DNA from: Scandinavium sp051650185
GTDB taxonomy: Bacteria; Pseudomonadota; Gammaproteobacteria; Enterobacterales; Enterobacteriaceae
Reading direction: 5' to 3'
Assembly: GCF_051650185.1 (NCBI RefSeq)
Contig: NZ_JBOFIN010000070.1
Location: forward strand, 1-64,000
Length of the DNA: 64,000 nucleotides
Within the stretch, counting starts at the first letter, position 1. The number at the start of each line of letters is the position of its first letter. A program made the position numbers and the translations under genes. Below are positions 16,094 through 24,935 of this stretch, in pieces. The notes below the pieces were generated by a model. The model was given only the letters and a program-made list of their open reading frames with translations, was not told the origin of the DNA and made no database searches.

Positions 16094-17893
16094 TCAGATG
16101 TTCTGTGACACCATCGCTCCTATCCAGGTGGACTGTTTTTGCAGGAATATGGCCAGAGGTAATTTTCCGACAGCAACATCATCCAATGCCTGTTCCCACA
16201 GTGCAGTCATACCGGGATCTTTGATGATAGCCGGCAGCATGTCCATCAGCGTTCTGGCGCTGTCCGTCGCCACTAAATGGCGCTTCTGTTTACGAATATA
16301 ACCCCGTCTGAGGAGTGTCTCGATAATCCCCGCCCGGGTTGCTTCGGTGCCAAGCCCGGCGCTTTCTTTCAGCCGCTGTTTAAGCCGTTCATCGGTCACA
16401 AAGCGAGAGGCATTCTTCATCGCCGCAATCAGTGTTCCTTCGGTGTAATGCTCCGGCGGGCGGGTCTGCAATGGCGTGATGGTCACTCCGCTGACAGCGC
16501 ACTGTTCTCCCTTCACCAGCGCGGGTAGCACCTGTGTGTCATCACCGGCGGCATCATTATCGCCAAACGCCTGTTTCCAGCCCGGTACAATGACCACGTT
16601 CCCCTGCGCCAGCAGCTGCTGAATGCCACAACTCAGCTGTATCCGGGTTTTATCCGCTTCATGGAGTGGCAAAAACTGCGCGAGATAGTGCCGACAGATA
16701 AGGTCGTATACCCGGCGCTCATCGTCACTCATCCTGCTGGTATCAGCAGATTGCATCGTGGGAATAATGCCGTGGTGCGCGGTGATTTTACTGTCATTCC
16801 AGGCCCGGCTCTTTTGTTGCAGATTGCAGGCGGCAAGTAACCGGGTAAAAGCCGGGACACTCGCCGATAAAGCACGGAGCACCTGTGGTACGTCAGCGAG
16901 CATCGACAGTGGCAGATAGCCGCAGTCTGTGCGCGGGTAGGTCGTGGCTTTGTGGGTCTCGTACAGGCTCTGGGCAATATCCAGCACCTGCTGTGCGCCC
17001 ATGCCCCACTTTTTCGAGCAATGCTGCTGCAGGGTACCGAGGTCAAATGGCAGCGGCGCGGCAGTTTTCACACGCTTTGTTTCCGTGGCGGTTACGATGG
17101 CCTGCCCGCTCTGTTTTATTTCACGGGCAGCCTGCTGTGCCACCGCCTCACGAATACAGCGCCCTTCTTCATCGCTGGCACTTTCCGGTGCCAGCCACTG
17201 CGCCTGAAACCCGCTGTTTTTGCCACGCAGCTGCACCACCAGCGTCCAGTAATCGTGAGGCACAAAGTTCGCTATTTCCCGGTCCCTGTCCACAATCAGC
17301 CTGAGCGTCGGTGTCTGAACACGCCCGACAGAGTACACGCCTTTTTCACCGGGTTTGCGGCCTTTGAGCGTAAACAAGCGGGTCAGATTCATGCCACACA
17401 GCCAGTCGGCTCGCGCACGTCCCAGACCAGCCTGATACAGCGCTTCGGTGCTCTCACCGGGTCGGAGTGTCGCCAGTCCCTTGCGGATACTGGCTTCATC
17501 CAAAGCAGATAGCCACAGGCGGGAAAGTGGCCCCCGATACTGGCAGGCATCCAGAATTTCACGGGCAATCATTTCCCCCTCACGGTCAGCATCCGTGGCA
17601 ATCACCACCGCCTGTGCTTTTTTGAGGTGCCTGCGGATAACCGCAAACTGCTTTTTCGCCTCAGGTTTAACGGCCAGTTGCCATTGCGCCGGAATAACGG
17701 GTAAATCACTCAGCGTCCATTTTTTATATTTCGCGTCGTAATATTCAGGCGGAACCATTTCCATCAGATGACCAAAGCCCCAGGTCACGATTATTTCGTT
17801 ACCACTCAGGCATCCTTCGCCTTTTTTTGTTGCCCCCAGCACACGGGCAATATCACGCCCCTGTGAGGGTTTCTCACATAAAAACAGTTTCAT
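16094..17893 (-). CDS. topB: DNA topoisomerase III (type IA), element-encoded
   Basis: A 599-residue type IA topoisomerase. It opens with MKLFLCEKPSQGRDIARVLG (Toprim), has the acidic DADREGEMIARE triad, and the active-site Tyr lies in TTYPRTDCGYL. It is shorter than E. coli TopB (653). The ATG at 17893 is preferred because CCGGAGTGTCG precedes it and because Toprim begins there; an upstream in-frame ATG would add 20 residues unlike the family. SPI-7-type elements and many conjugative plasmids carry such a gene, which resolves catenated replication intermediates. An intrinsic terminator lies just upstream of its ribosome binding site. Confidence 0.93.
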   Translation of the reverse strand: MKLFLCEKPSQGRDIARVLGATKKGEGCLSGNEIIVTWGFGHLMEMVPPEYYDAKYKKWTLSDLPVIPAQWQLAVKPEAKKQFAVIRRHLKKAQAVVIATDADREGEMIAREILDACQYRGPLSRLWLSALDEASIRKGLATLRPGESTEALYQAGLGRARADWLCGMNLTRLFTLKGRKPGEKGVYSVGRVQTPTLRLIVDRDREIANFVPHDYWTLVVQLRGKNSGFQAQWLAPESASDEEGRCIREAVAQQAAREIKQSGQAIVTATETKRVKTAAPLPFDLGTLQQHCSKKWGMGAQQVLDIAQSLYETHKATTYPRTDCGYLPLSMLADVPQVLRALSASVPAFTRLLAACNLQQKSRAWNDSKITAHHGIIPTMQSADTSRMSDDERRVYDLICRHYLAQFLPLHEADKTRIQLSCGIQQLLAQGNVVIVPGWKQAFGDNDAAGDDTQVLPALVKGEQCAVSGVTITPLQTRPPEHYTEGTLIAAMKNASRFVTDERLKQRLKESAGLGTEATRAGIIETLLRRGYIRKQKRHLVATDSARTLMDMLPAIIKDPGMTALWEQALDDVAVGKLPLAIFLQKQSTWIGAMVSQNI

Positions 17894-17906
17894 CGACACT
17901 CCGGTA

Positions 17907-17935
17907 AAAAAACGGGCATCAGAAGATGATGCCCG
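17907..17935 (-). terminator. Terminator-like hairpin immediately before topB
   Basis: CGGGCATC and GATGCCCG (17913-17935) form an 8-bp perfect stem with a 7-base loop. On the minus strand it is followed by TTTTTT and then by the topB ribosome binding site, 13 bases before the start. It would end transcription from the upstream helicase genes or act as an attenuator for topB. Confidence 0.7.
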
Positions 17936-18048
17936 AACGGGTTGAGAGCCCATGTATGACGGGAGAGAAATACCGCGCCATCATAGAAAGTGGGTGTCGA
18001 AAGAAATACCGTAAACTCTGTTATGAAGTGAGAGATTAAATACTCGCT

Positions 18049-18312
18049 TCAGATATGGGTCCATGCCACCTTACGGGCAAATGCCACCAGCGACGGGTGA
18101 TATAAATGGCGCGCCATAGCGCCGACTTCAGGCCAGCGAAAGCGCTTGATTTCGCCTTCATCATAACCGCAGTCCACCATCCAGAATGTCACCAGTTCAT
18201 CAAAGTCCGTAATCAGTTCGTCAATAATATACGACTGGTATTCAGCCAGTATTTTATTACGTTCACGCCCATCGTTCATTGCATCAGGCTGGTTAACATG
18301 ATGAGTCTGCAT
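18049..18312 (-). CDS. Hypothetical element protein, 87 residues
   Basis: A small soluble acidic protein, MQTHHVNQPDAMNDGRERNK at the start and ARKVAWTHI at the end, with a DELITDFDELVTFW helix. A weak ACGAGGC site lies 7 bases before the ATG. It sits between the SNF2 helicase and topB in the same orientation, with hairpins on both sides. I do not recognise a domain. Confidence 0.6.
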   Translation of the reverse strand: MQTHHVNQPDAMNDGRERNKILAEYQSYIIDELITDFDELVTFWMVDCGYDEGEIKRFRWPEVGAMARHLYHPSLVAFARKVAWTHI

Positions 18313-18344
18313 AATAATGCCTCGTAAAAGTAAAGGTGGGTGAA

Positions 18345-18372
18345 GGAGGTTTCTGCTGTCGCAGAAACCTCC
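18345..18372 (-). promoter_or_regulatory. 12-bp perfect spacer hairpin
   Basis: GGAGGTTTCTGC, loop TGTC, GCAGAAACCTCC. It lies between the helicase stop (18429) and the start of the next gene (18312), just upstream of that gene's ribosome binding site. It is one of a series of such hairpins in this operon. Confidence 0.75.
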
Positions 18373-18428
18373 CGTTGAGTTGGAAATAAAAGAAGGAAGT
18401 AAGAAAGAAAGTCAGGAGTGCGAGGGGA

Positions 18429-20690
18429 CTACGCGACCAGTTGTTTAGCCAGCGCGATTTCCACCGAATCTCCGTCTGAGTTGAGAATGTCCAGCCCCGA
18501 TTCCGGCACATCGCCGGCGGTGCTCTGGGCTACAGCGATTTTGCGTGCCATCAGATCCAGGCAGGTCATCTGTGAACTTCCGGCATAACCGAGATAGATA
18601 ACCCTGACCGCTTCCGTCTGACCAATGCGCCAGGAACGGCGCGCCGCCTGTAACAGCGTAAAGACGTTGTAGCCCGTCTGCATAAACACGATGGTCGGAA
18701 ACTCCAGCAGATCAAGCCCGGTTTTAACCAGTTCAGGGTTGGTGACAATGACGTCCACGCCCTGCTCCAGTTGCTCAGCCACCCAGTCCTCCCGTTGCTC
18801 CGGGGGAACGCTGGCACGCAGTACGGCAGTTCGAAGCCCGGCCTGTGTCAGCAACGCTTTCAGGCGTGAAGTGGTGTCACGGGTCCCGCTGTAAGTGGAG
18901 TACGCCAGCACCTTACGGCCTGCGGCTTTCTCCTCCAGACACAGCGTGGTCAGCTCCTCTTCCTTCGGCGTCGCCTGCATGTCGTCAAACAATGCAGGAA
19001 CAAAAGCCAGCAATTCACGGGTACGCGGGTGCTTCACGGTTTCATTGCGAAAACAACACTCGGGCCAGGCGAGCAGCGCATTGAGCACCACTCCGGTCAG
19101 GGTGTTATCCCGTTTCGCCAGCGCCTGTCGCAGTGTCGTTGTCAGCGTCTGCGTCAGTTCGCCGTATGCCGTCTGCTGCGCATCCGTCATCGCCACTTCC
19201 CGGAACTCTTCCTCGTAAGGCGGCAGAATGCCGCTGCCAAGATCGGCGAGTTTGAGAAACACCGTGAACGGCAACAGACAGCGCAGCACACCAACCGGCC
19301 CAAAGCCCGGTGCCTTTGATACGCGTACCGACATCTTCTTACCTTTCGCTGTCTTATGCGCATCACCGCTGCGTTCGGAAAACACTTCCCGCAGCACGCC
19401 GTGATCGCGCATAAACTGCATGGCAGCAGTGTTCAGACTGCCGTTGCGCCCCGGCTGATACCCGTCTTCCAGCATGCGTGCAGTAAGAATACGAAACAGC
19501 AGGAAGAACAGATCATCACCATAGCCCCCCATCAGCGTGCCGGTCAGCAACAGTACTTTGCGGGCCTGTGAAGCCAGAACCCCCATCGCCTGCCCCTGTG
19601 CCGAACTGCCACCTTTGTATTCATGGCCTTCATCCACCACCATGAGATCAAAGGTGTTTCGGGGGAGATAGCGCTTGATGAACTCACTGGCCTGATAAGC
19701 CCCTTCACCAAATCCGAACTCCATGTTTGCCATTGCGCGCTCCATGCGCTGTGCCTGGCGGTCGGAGAACACCATTTCACCGTGCCCGTCCATCAGGTTG
19801 ATGAACTCATAGAGGTTATCGCCCAGCATGGACGCGAGGAACGTATCACCAAAGGTGGATTTAAGCCGCTTTGCCGTGGCGTCACCGACCGTTGGAATAC
19901 GCTTCAGCGCTTTACTGACCATTGCTGACTGCAAATCACCCGACACGGCTGTCGGTCGCATCAGCGTCCACAGTGGCGTATTGCACGCCGTACACTTGCG
20001 GGGTCTGTCTTCGTGACGAAGCACCTCGGCCGTCATCCAGTTACCGTCTGCATCCTGAATGCGGGTACCGCAGTCAGGGCAGACACCAAAGTGAAAACCG
20101 CCATGCTGGCGTAGCGCAAACGCCGGCTGCCAGTGATACCCCATCCGCATGCGTACCCGCCCCAGAATATAAAACTCGGGACCGGTGGCCGGCAGATGAA
20201 GCTGTTCACGCAGCAACATCAGTTTGAGCAGGGTATCGGGGCCGTTCAGCACCCAGACCCGGGCCTCGGGAACCGTCTGCATAATTTCACGTCGCCACTT
20301 ATAGACCAGGTGAGGCGGCGAGAGCACCAGCGTGCGCCGGTAACCTTCATGGTAGAGAACTGCCGCGGTGGCAATGGCTAACAGTGTTTTGCCGCAGCCC
20401 ATTTCGCCGTTGACGATGGCAGCATGCTCGTTACGTTCAATGAGCAGTTTTGTCACCGCCTGCACCACTTCCGCCTGTGCGGGGAAGGGTTTACGTGAGA
20501 GTGAGTCCATGATGACCTGACGCCGCAGATCCGGTGTGCCGTCATACACTGGCGGCAGCGCACTGTTCAGGTTGTCCAGCAGGCTGCTGCCAAACTCGTC
20601 GATAAACGCGTTCAGCGACATATCGCCCGCGGCAATGTCCGGGAAAGCGTCGGTTTCTGGTTCAGTGAGAACAACAGTTTCATCAGTCAT
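18429..20690 (-). CDS. SNF2-type DEAD/DEAH helicase
   Basis: A 753-residue superfamily 2 helicase. Walker A is GEMGCGKT at residues 95-102, the Walker B equivalent is VVDEGHEYKG, a zinc ribbon built from CPDCG and CTACN lies between them, and the arginine-finger motif is QAARRSWRIGQ near residue 690. The order (helicase N, zinc insert, helicase C with ending IALAKQLVA) is typical of the helicase found near topB in SPI-7-type elements. It should remodel DNA or displace bound proteins during element replication. Codon use matches the neighbours. Hairpins flank both ends. Confidence 0.88.
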   Translation of the reverse strand: MTDETVVLTEPETDAFPDIAAGDMSLNAFIDEFGSSLLDNLNSALPPVYDGTPDLRRQVIMDSLSRKPFPAQAEVVQAVTKLLIERNEHAAIVNGEMGCGKTLLAIATAAVLYHEGYRRTLVLSPPHLVYKWRREIMQTVPEARVWVLNGPDTLLKLMLLREQLHLPATGPEFYILGRVRMRMGYHWQPAFALRQHGGFHFGVCPDCGTRIQDADGNWMTAEVLRHEDRPRKCTACNTPLWTLMRPTAVSGDLQSAMVSKALKRIPTVGDATAKRLKSTFGDTFLASMLGDNLYEFINLMDGHGEMVFSDRQAQRMERAMANMEFGFGEGAYQASEFIKRYLPRNTFDLMVVDEGHEYKGGSSAQGQAMGVLASQARKVLLLTGTLMGGYGDDLFFLLFRILTARMLEDGYQPGRNGSLNTAAMQFMRDHGVLREVFSERSGDAHKTAKGKKMSVRVSKAPGFGPVGVLRCLLPFTVFLKLADLGSGILPPYEEEFREVAMTDAQQTAYGELTQTLTTTLRQALAKRDNTLTGVVLNALLAWPECCFRNETVKHPRTRELLAFVPALFDDMQATPKEEELTTLCLEEKAAGRKVLAYSTYSGTRDTTSRLKALLTQAGLRTAVLRASVPPEQREDWVAEQLEQGVDVIVTNPELVKTGLDLLEFPTIVFMQTGYNVFTLLQAARRSWRIGQTEAVRVIYLGYAGSSQMTCLDLMARKIAVAQSTAGDVPESGLDILNSDGDSVEIALAKQLVA

Positions 20691-20709
20691 GGTCGTATTC
20701 CTTAAAAAA

Positions 20710-20743
20710 GGGACAGACCTGCCCCGGTGGGAGGTTGTCCCAC
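20710..20743 (-). promoter_or_regulatory. Alternative spacer hairpins before the helicase gene
   Basis: GTGGGA/TCCCAC (20727-20732 with 20738-20743) and GGGACA/TGTCCC (20710-20715 with 20736-20741) share the TCCC arm, so only one can form. On the minus strand TTTTTT follows, then the helicase ribosome binding site (AAGGAAT). The layout resembles an attenuator. Confidence 0.55.
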
Positions 20744-20807
20744 GAGGGTGATGAAGCGAGTAAGGTGATTTATGCCAGTCGCAGCATAATCATGAGGGTG
20801 CTGCTGA

Positions 20808-21110
20808 TCAGGAGCCGAGGTGCCGGTAACGAAGTCGGCGATCGGTGAGTTCATCCGACAGTTTCAGCGTGGTTGACCCACTCAGTGTCTCTATCAGAAG
20901 CGTGGTACAGGGTGTGACGAGGTACGCCGAGCGGATGTGTTTTCCATGGCGAATCGCATGGTGGTTCGCCACCTTCTGCTCAGTGCCAATGTTTCCCCAG
21001 TCCCCCAGGGTATGACGTTGCAGAAAAGGCATCAGTTTCATGCCACGGCGGATCAGCGCGTGAATACCCGGCGTCACATACAGGCAGCCCGGTGAAAATA
21101 GTGGTGTCAT
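20808..21110 (-). CDS. Hypothetical element-associated protein, 100 residues
   Basis: It begins MTPLFSPGCLYVTPGIHALI and carries LQRHTLGDWG and HHAIRHGKHIRSAY. The pattern of a PG-xx-AL start, an H-xx-GDWG core and an R-x-SAY strand recalls a small protein family common on plasmids and integrative elements, often labelled only as plasmid-related. Its function is unknown. It lies 35 bases after the methyltransferase gene in the same operon. Confidence 0.65.
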   Translation of the reverse strand: MTPLFSPGCLYVTPGIHALIRRGMKLMPFLQRHTLGDWGNIGTEQKVANHHAIRHGKHIRSAYLVTPCTTLLIETLSGSTTLKLSDELTDRRLRYRHLGS

Positions 21111-21145
21111 CAGTATTTCCTCAGTTGAAAATTACGCAGTAACGC

Positions 21146-22249
21146 TCAGCGAATGGACAGCAGTTCGCCGTAGGTCTTTGCATCAGGCGTCATGTCCCAG
21201 GCAGAAATCGCCGGTACAAAGCGGTCGGTCATCGTGATGACTTCAGTGATGTTGCCCTCGTCATCTTCGGTGAAGTCGGTCTTGCGCTGTTTTACCTTCC
21301 AGGTCGTGCCACGGACAACCAGCGTGCGACCAGAAGGTGAAGTGATAACTCCGCTGACAGCACCAGCCGCCAGGGCCAGCGCCAGATGCCAGCGCGATAA
21401 GCGACGGGCTGGCGGTCTGGGTACCTGCGGGGCGATACTCAGAAGCGTTGTAAAGGAAGGCCAGAGCCCCTGAATTTGCTGAATATCTTCAGCAAGCTGA
21501 ACAGGATCGGGGGTGACCCGGTAGAAGTGTTTCAGCTCCTGGCGAACAGAAGGGATACGGTAAGGTGCAGACCAGCATTCAGGCAGTGATACCGCTTTTT
21601 CATCCCCTTTACCGACTGCGAAAAGGGTCTGAAATACGCTCTGTACTGCCGCCATTTTTTGCTGATGCCGGCGCACACGCCGACCCATGAACACGACCTG
21701 TTTAAACTGTTCGGTGGCCGCTGAGAACAACTGCACATCGGTGAAGCTGTTGGCAAGCCAGCCGCAGAAGGCTTTATCCAGGGTGTAAAACGGCACAATC
21801 AGGATGAGGATCCCGTCATACATCAGGGTGTCCACGGTGCGCTGATAAAAGAGCTTCTCCAGACGCTGGCGTCCGCTTTTCTCTTCAGAGGGAGCATCAT
21901 CCTTCACCTGGTCGCCATAGGGCGGGTTCAGGAACAGCAGCGAAAAGCTCTGCTGCGAGATGACGGTATCCATCAGATCAGCGTGCAGTGACACATCAAC
22001 GAGCGTCGCGCAATGCGCCGCTCGTTCAGCATCAAACTCAACAGCGTACGCCTGTGCCCGCTCACCGAGATGGCAGGCAAACTCCGTCACCGCCACACCT
22101 TCACCCGCACAGGGATCAAGCAGGCGGATTGGGCCGTTGCCATCGTCAGGATCGAGCGCGCCGAGAAGATGCTCCAGCGTCACTTCATCGGTAGGGAAAT
22201 AGCCGTTGCGGACAAAATTACGCGCAAGGCGGGGAAACATCAGGGACAT
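21146..22249 (-). CDS. DUF6094-type SAM-dependent methyltransferase
   Basis: A 367-residue protein. MFPRLARNFVRNGYFPTDE at the start, the SAM loop LLDPCAGEGVAVTEF near residue 42 and the catalytic NPPYGD at about residue 108 mark an amino-methyltransferase of the N6-adenine type. The C-terminal 120 residues form a separate domain of unknown role. This arrangement matches the DUF6094 family of mobile-element methylases. The RNA or DNA substrate is not known from the sequence. A spacer hairpin lies downstream of the preceding gene's stop, before this start. Confidence 0.8.
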   Translation of the reverse strand: MSLMFPRLARNFVRNGYFPTDEVTLEHLLGALDPDDGNGPIRLLDPCAGEGVAVTEFACHLGERAQAYAVEFDAERAAHCATLVDVSLHADLMDTVISQQSFSLLFLNPPYGDQVKDDAPSEEKSGRQRLEKLFYQRTVDTLMYDGILILIVPFYTLDKAFCGWLANSFTDVQLFSAATEQFKQVVFMGRRVRRHQQKMAAVQSVFQTLFAVGKGDEKAVSLPECWSAPYRIPSVRQELKHFYRVTPDPVQLAEDIQQIQGLWPSFTTLLSIAPQVPRPPARRLSRWHLALALAAGAVSGVITSPSGRTLVVRGTTWKVKQRKTDFTEDDEGNITEVITMTDRFVPAISAWDMTPDAKTYGELLSIR

Positions 22250-22279
22250 AGCGAGTACTCCTGAACAGAGTGAATAAAG

Positions 22280-22311
22280 AAAGGTGTACCCGGTAACCGG
22301 GTACTGCCTTT
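22280..22311 (-). promoter_or_regulatory. Spacer hairpin before the DUF6094 gene
   Basis: AAAGG, then GTACCCGG, loop TAA, CCGGGTAC, then CCTTT: an 8-bp core stem extended by five more pairs across a small internal loop. On the minus strand it is followed by CTTTATT and then by the ribosome binding site CAGGAG of the methyltransferase. Confidence 0.75.
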
Positions 22312-22332
22312 GGGAGGGGTTGAGGATGGCGG

Positions 22333-22950
22333 TCAGGCGGCATAGCGTGATGACACCACGGCACTGTTCTGCCCCGAGTCCACTGTGAGGATCCCGGCCA
22401 CAATAGCCTTGCGGATCTGCTCTGTGAGCCGTGGGGTATCCAGTGCCAGCTGCCAGCCCGACACATCGCCGTAGCCGCCAACCGGGGTCAGCATGTCGCC
22501 TGTCTGCAACATCTCAAGAATGACACCCTGCCAGTGCGGCAGCAGCGGCAGCGAGGAGGTCTCCTGAAGCAGTACCCAGACGCGCTCGCGCCAGTGCGGG
22601 TCATCGCGTTTAAGCAGCAAAAAAGCGAGACCATTAGCCCGGTCAGGCTCAAGACAGCGTTTGTCGAACAGCCAGAGGTTGATAAGCTCGCCAAAACGGG
22701 TGCGTGGATGACGTGAGGAGCGTTTATCGAGACTATCGCCCGGAAACAGCAGGTGTTCATGAAGTGCGTCACTGACAAGCGTCAGCTGGCTCAGTCCCTC
22801 TTCATTTTTCAGCGTCAGACGGGCGAGCAGTTCCTGGATAGCAGTATCCCGTCCCCAGAGAGAGAGGAAAAGCAACCCGCGGCGCTCATCGCAGAGATAG
22901 CCATCGGACATGATGTGCGGGATGTCAGTGAGTTTCAGCAGCGTGTTCAT
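22333..22950 (-). CDS. Hypothetical element protein, 205 residues
   Basis: Starts MNTLLKLTDIPHIMSDGYLC at 22950; AGGGAGC upstream supports this start over one 16 codons earlier. It is soluble and Leu-rich, with a long helical middle (LSQLTLVSDALHEHLLF). Its start overlaps the stop of the gene before it by four bases (ATGA), so the two are translationally coupled and probably work together. I recognise no domain. Confidence 0.65.
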   Translation of the reverse strand: MNTLLKLTDIPHIMSDGYLCDERRGLLFLSLWGRDTAIQELLARLTLKNEEGLSQLTLVSDALHEHLLFPGDSLDKRSSRHPRTRFGELINLWLFDKRCLEPDRANGLAFLLLKRDDPHWRERVWVLLQETSSLPLLPHWQGVILEMLQTGDMLTPVGGYGDVSGWQLALDTPRLTEQIRKAIVAGILTVDSGQNSAVVSSRYAA

Positions 22951-23315
22951 GACTGTGCTCCCTGCGCTAAATGATACAAACGCACCCGGGTACGCCACAG
23001 TGTGGACATCGCGTGCGTCCGCTCAAGATAGTCCAGTGGACAGTCGAAATGGCGGAGTTCATTCGCTTCGATGAAGCTCTGATTACCCCACATCCCTGCG
23101 GATTGCAGCAGTAAATCACAGAAGATAAACGTCGCTGACAGCCCGGCAGAACGCTCGGGTGTATCAATCAGCATGGTTACCCGAACAAGAGACCACAGCA
23201 CATCACCTTGCAGCGAGTGCGCCAGGGGCTGGTGAAGACTGTCCCCGTCACATGTTGGCCGGTTCAGAGCCCGAATCAATTCCTCGCGGGATGAATATTG
23301 GAAGTCACCGTTCAT
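22947..23315 (-). CDS. Hypothetical element protein, 122 residues
   Basis: Starts MNGDFQYSSREELIRALNRP at 23315 behind AAGGAGTTTTCT. It contains SLVRVTMLIDTPERSAGLSA and ends YHLAQGAQS. Coupling to the next gene by an ATGA overlap is clear. It may be a small DNA- or protein-binding partner, but nothing in it tells me so directly. Confidence 0.62.
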   Translation of the reverse strand: MNGDFQYSSREELIRALNRPTCDGDSLHQPLAHSLQGDVLWSLVRVTMLIDTPERSAGLSATFIFCDLLLQSAGMWGNQSFIEANELRHFDCPLDYLERTHAMSTLWRTRVRLYHLAQGAQS

Positions 23316-23340
23316 AGAAAACTCCTTCATTAAATGGCGA

Positions 23341-23367
23341 GTTTTCCCTGTCGGGAAAACCCGACAG
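23341..23367 (-). promoter_or_regulatory. Two mutually exclusive 8-bp spacer hairpins
   Basis: GTTTTCCC, loop TGTC, GGGAAAAC (23341-23360) overlaps CTGTCGGG, loop AAAA, CCCGACAG (23348-23367). Each is a perfect 8-bp stem and they share the central bases, so only one can exist at a time. They precede the ribosome binding site of the gene at 23315. Confidence 0.75.
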
Positions 23368-23391
23368 TGGGTGAGTTAAATGTCGAAAAGA

Positions 23392-24045
23392 TCAGTGCAG
23401 AACGGGTTCTGCTGTTTTCACAAACTGCTGTTCCTGGGCGTTGAAGTCATAACCCAGTTGTGTCAGACGGGCTTTCTGCTGGCGCAGCACCTGTCGGGGA
23501 GAAGTGGCATCAAGTTTCACCATCTCGCCCAGCGGCCAGAGTTCACCGAAGAGTGCCTTATCGCCAGCATCCTGCTCAGCAGGTGACGGGACGGTAAACT
23601 GTGGGCGTAGTGCTTCACCTGATGTCGCTTTCGCAGCAGGCGTTGTGGGTGCCTTTTCAGGCGCTGGCTCAGGCATCGCTGCAGACGTAACTGACACAGC
23701 AGCATCGCCTTCTTCATCCAGCGGATCGTTGACCGGCGGTGAAAGTTTCTGCTCATCGCCAGGGTTCAGCGCATCGTTGGTCTCGATACACATTTCATCA
23801 AGCCGGGCCCGAATTTCCGTACCGGAATTCGCGCCGTAGCTCCATGAATGCATAAAGATACGCCCGATAATGAACTGTCCCTGGTAGACGCCAGCGGTGT
23901 ACTGCTCAAGCTCCCTGTCCTTGACAGAAAAGCTCCCGATGGCGGTTTCCAGCAGGCCCACGTTAAATTCACCGTTACGCCCGTTGATGGTTTTGATAAC
24001 CAGTTTGCCGGTCACAATGACCGGAGAGTGTGTGGAAGGATTCAT
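23392..24045 (-). CDS. DUF3275 family protein
   Basis: A 217-residue protein. The first 95 residues (VIVTGKLVIKTINGRNGEFN, then FIIGRIFMHSWSYG) form a beta-rich domain of the DUF3275 type found in SPI-7/PAPI-1-like elements. A Pro/Ala/Glu-rich linker follows (about 105-150), then a short helical tail ending FVKTAEPVLH. The function is not established. The usual neighbour in this element class, the STY4534-type protein, lies directly upstream here as well. Confidence 0.8.
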   Translation of the reverse strand: MNPSTHSPVIVTGKLVIKTINGRNGEFNVGLLETAIGSFSVKDRELEQYTAGVYQGQFIIGRIFMHSWSYGANSGTEIRARLDEMCIETNDALNPGDEQKLSPPVNDPLDEEGDAAVSVTSAAMPEPAPEKAPTTPAAKATSGEALRPQFTVPSPAEQDAGDKALFGELWPLGEMVKLDATSPRQVLRQQKARLTQLGYDFNAQEQQFVKTAEPVLH

Positions 24046-24073
24046 GTTGATATTCCTGAGTGGGGGTAAGAGG

Positions 24074-24105
24074 CGGAGAAAAGAGCCTGGCGGCCCTGTT
24101 CTCCG
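24074..24105 (-). promoter_or_regulatory. Spacer hairpin before the DUF3275 gene
   Basis: CGGAGAA (24074-24080) pairs with TTCTCCG (24099-24105), and the loop contains a further GCC/GGC pairing. It lies between the STY4534-type stop and the DUF3275 start. Confidence 0.6.
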
Positions 24106-24123
24106 TTACGATAATGAAAAAAA

Positions 24124-24552
24124 TCAGGCATCAGCCTCAGCAGGCTGAGGCTCCTGTGGCTCCTGCGTTTTTTCGTTGTAGACCTCGTGCCCGTCAATTT
24201 TGACAAGAGAGATTCGGATCAGACGGCCCTTAATACTGCAGCCTGCCTTCCCTTTTTTATCGCCCTTCTCATAGGTGAAACATTCGGGGTAAATATCGCC
24301 AACGGTAAATGCGATAAGGACCTTTTGCTTATTGCCCAGCGCTTCCTGGCATTGTTCAAGCAGCACGCAGGCTTTGTCGTTATACACACGGACATCGATG
24401 TACGTGTATTCCGCTTCATCGGCATTGCCGCGAAGCGCTGCAATCGTACAGGCCATAAAAGGATTGCCCTTATTTGGCGTGACAGTGCGCAGACGATTAA
24501 CGTAGCCAATGCCGCGGGTATGCAGGTCGAAATAACGTTGTTCAGTATTCAT
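24124..24552 (-). CDS. STY4534-type (DUF3577) ICE replication protein
   Basis: A 142-residue protein starting MNTEQRYFDLHTRGIGYVNR, with the conserved YVNRLRTV, NPFMACTIAALRG and FTVGDIYPECF stretches of the STY4534 family. The fold looks like an OB-type beta barrel, and the family is often described as ICE replication-associated. It ends in a Glu/Pro-rich tail. It is the best single marker that this block belongs to the SPI-7-like class. It may act with SSB on single-stranded DNA, which is inference. Confidence 0.85.
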   Translation of the reverse strand: MNTEQRYFDLHTRGIGYVNRLRTVTPNKGNPFMACTIAALRGNADEAEYTYIDVRVYNDKACVLLEQCQEALGNKQKVLIAFTVGDIYPECFTYEKGDKKGKAGCSIKGRLIRISLVKIDGHEVYNEKTQEPQEPQPAEADA

Positions 24553-24579
24553 GATGTGTCTCCATCAGAAAATAATGGC

Positions 24580-24606
24580 GGAGACAACCCGGACGGGAAT
24601 GTCTCC
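24580..24606 (-). promoter_or_regulatory. Spacer hairpin before the STY4534-type gene
   Basis: GGAGACA, AA, CCC, loop GGAC, GGG, AA, TGTCTCC: two stacked stems with a symmetric AA/AA internal loop. It lies 28 bases before the start of the STY4534-type gene and just upstream of GATGGAGACAC, its probable ribosome binding region. Confidence 0.75.
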
Positions 24607-24897
24607 CGCAGGGGTGAAGTGCAATGTGATATCAGTGAAGGTCAACGACGTTGTGCCGGAGCACAGTACCTGATTACAGTCGTTACAGGCATCTAAGGGA
24701 AGGCATGGCACCAGAAGTGCGGATCGCTTTCAGCCCGGCGATCATAAGGCCCATCACACGGATGGATATTGCAGGTTCAGTGAACACCATCAGAAAGCGA
24801 TAAAACAGGGGAAACTGATAATGCCGAAAAAAGGAAAAATGCGGTGAAAGATGAACTTCATGAAAGTCGGCATGCCTGATTTCATGACGACAGGTAC
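24607..24897. other. Spacer without a supported gene
   Basis: About 290 bases. One minus-strand frame (24683-24922) is open, but it runs through the terminator at 24898-24931, has no ribosome binding site and shows no family features, so I do not call it. This gap may hold the promoter for the STY4534/DUF3275 group. Confidence 0.4.
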
Positions 24898-24931
24898 AAA
24901 AAAATCCCCCGCCAGACTGCACAGGGGATTT
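24898..24931 (-). terminator. Intrinsic terminator after the DUF3085-type gene
   Basis: AAATCCCC (24902-24909) and GGGGATTT (24924-24931) form an 8-bp stem. On the minus strand seven T bases follow. It starts 5 bases after the stop of the gene at 24936-25322. This is a clean intrinsic terminator that divides the operon. Confidence 0.8.
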
Positions 24932-24935
24932 AACG

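Noticed and set aside
24683..24922. Minus-strand frame of 79 codons in a spacer
   Set aside because: It runs through an intrinsic terminator, lacks a ribosome binding site and has unlikely Cys/His/Phe-rich composition.
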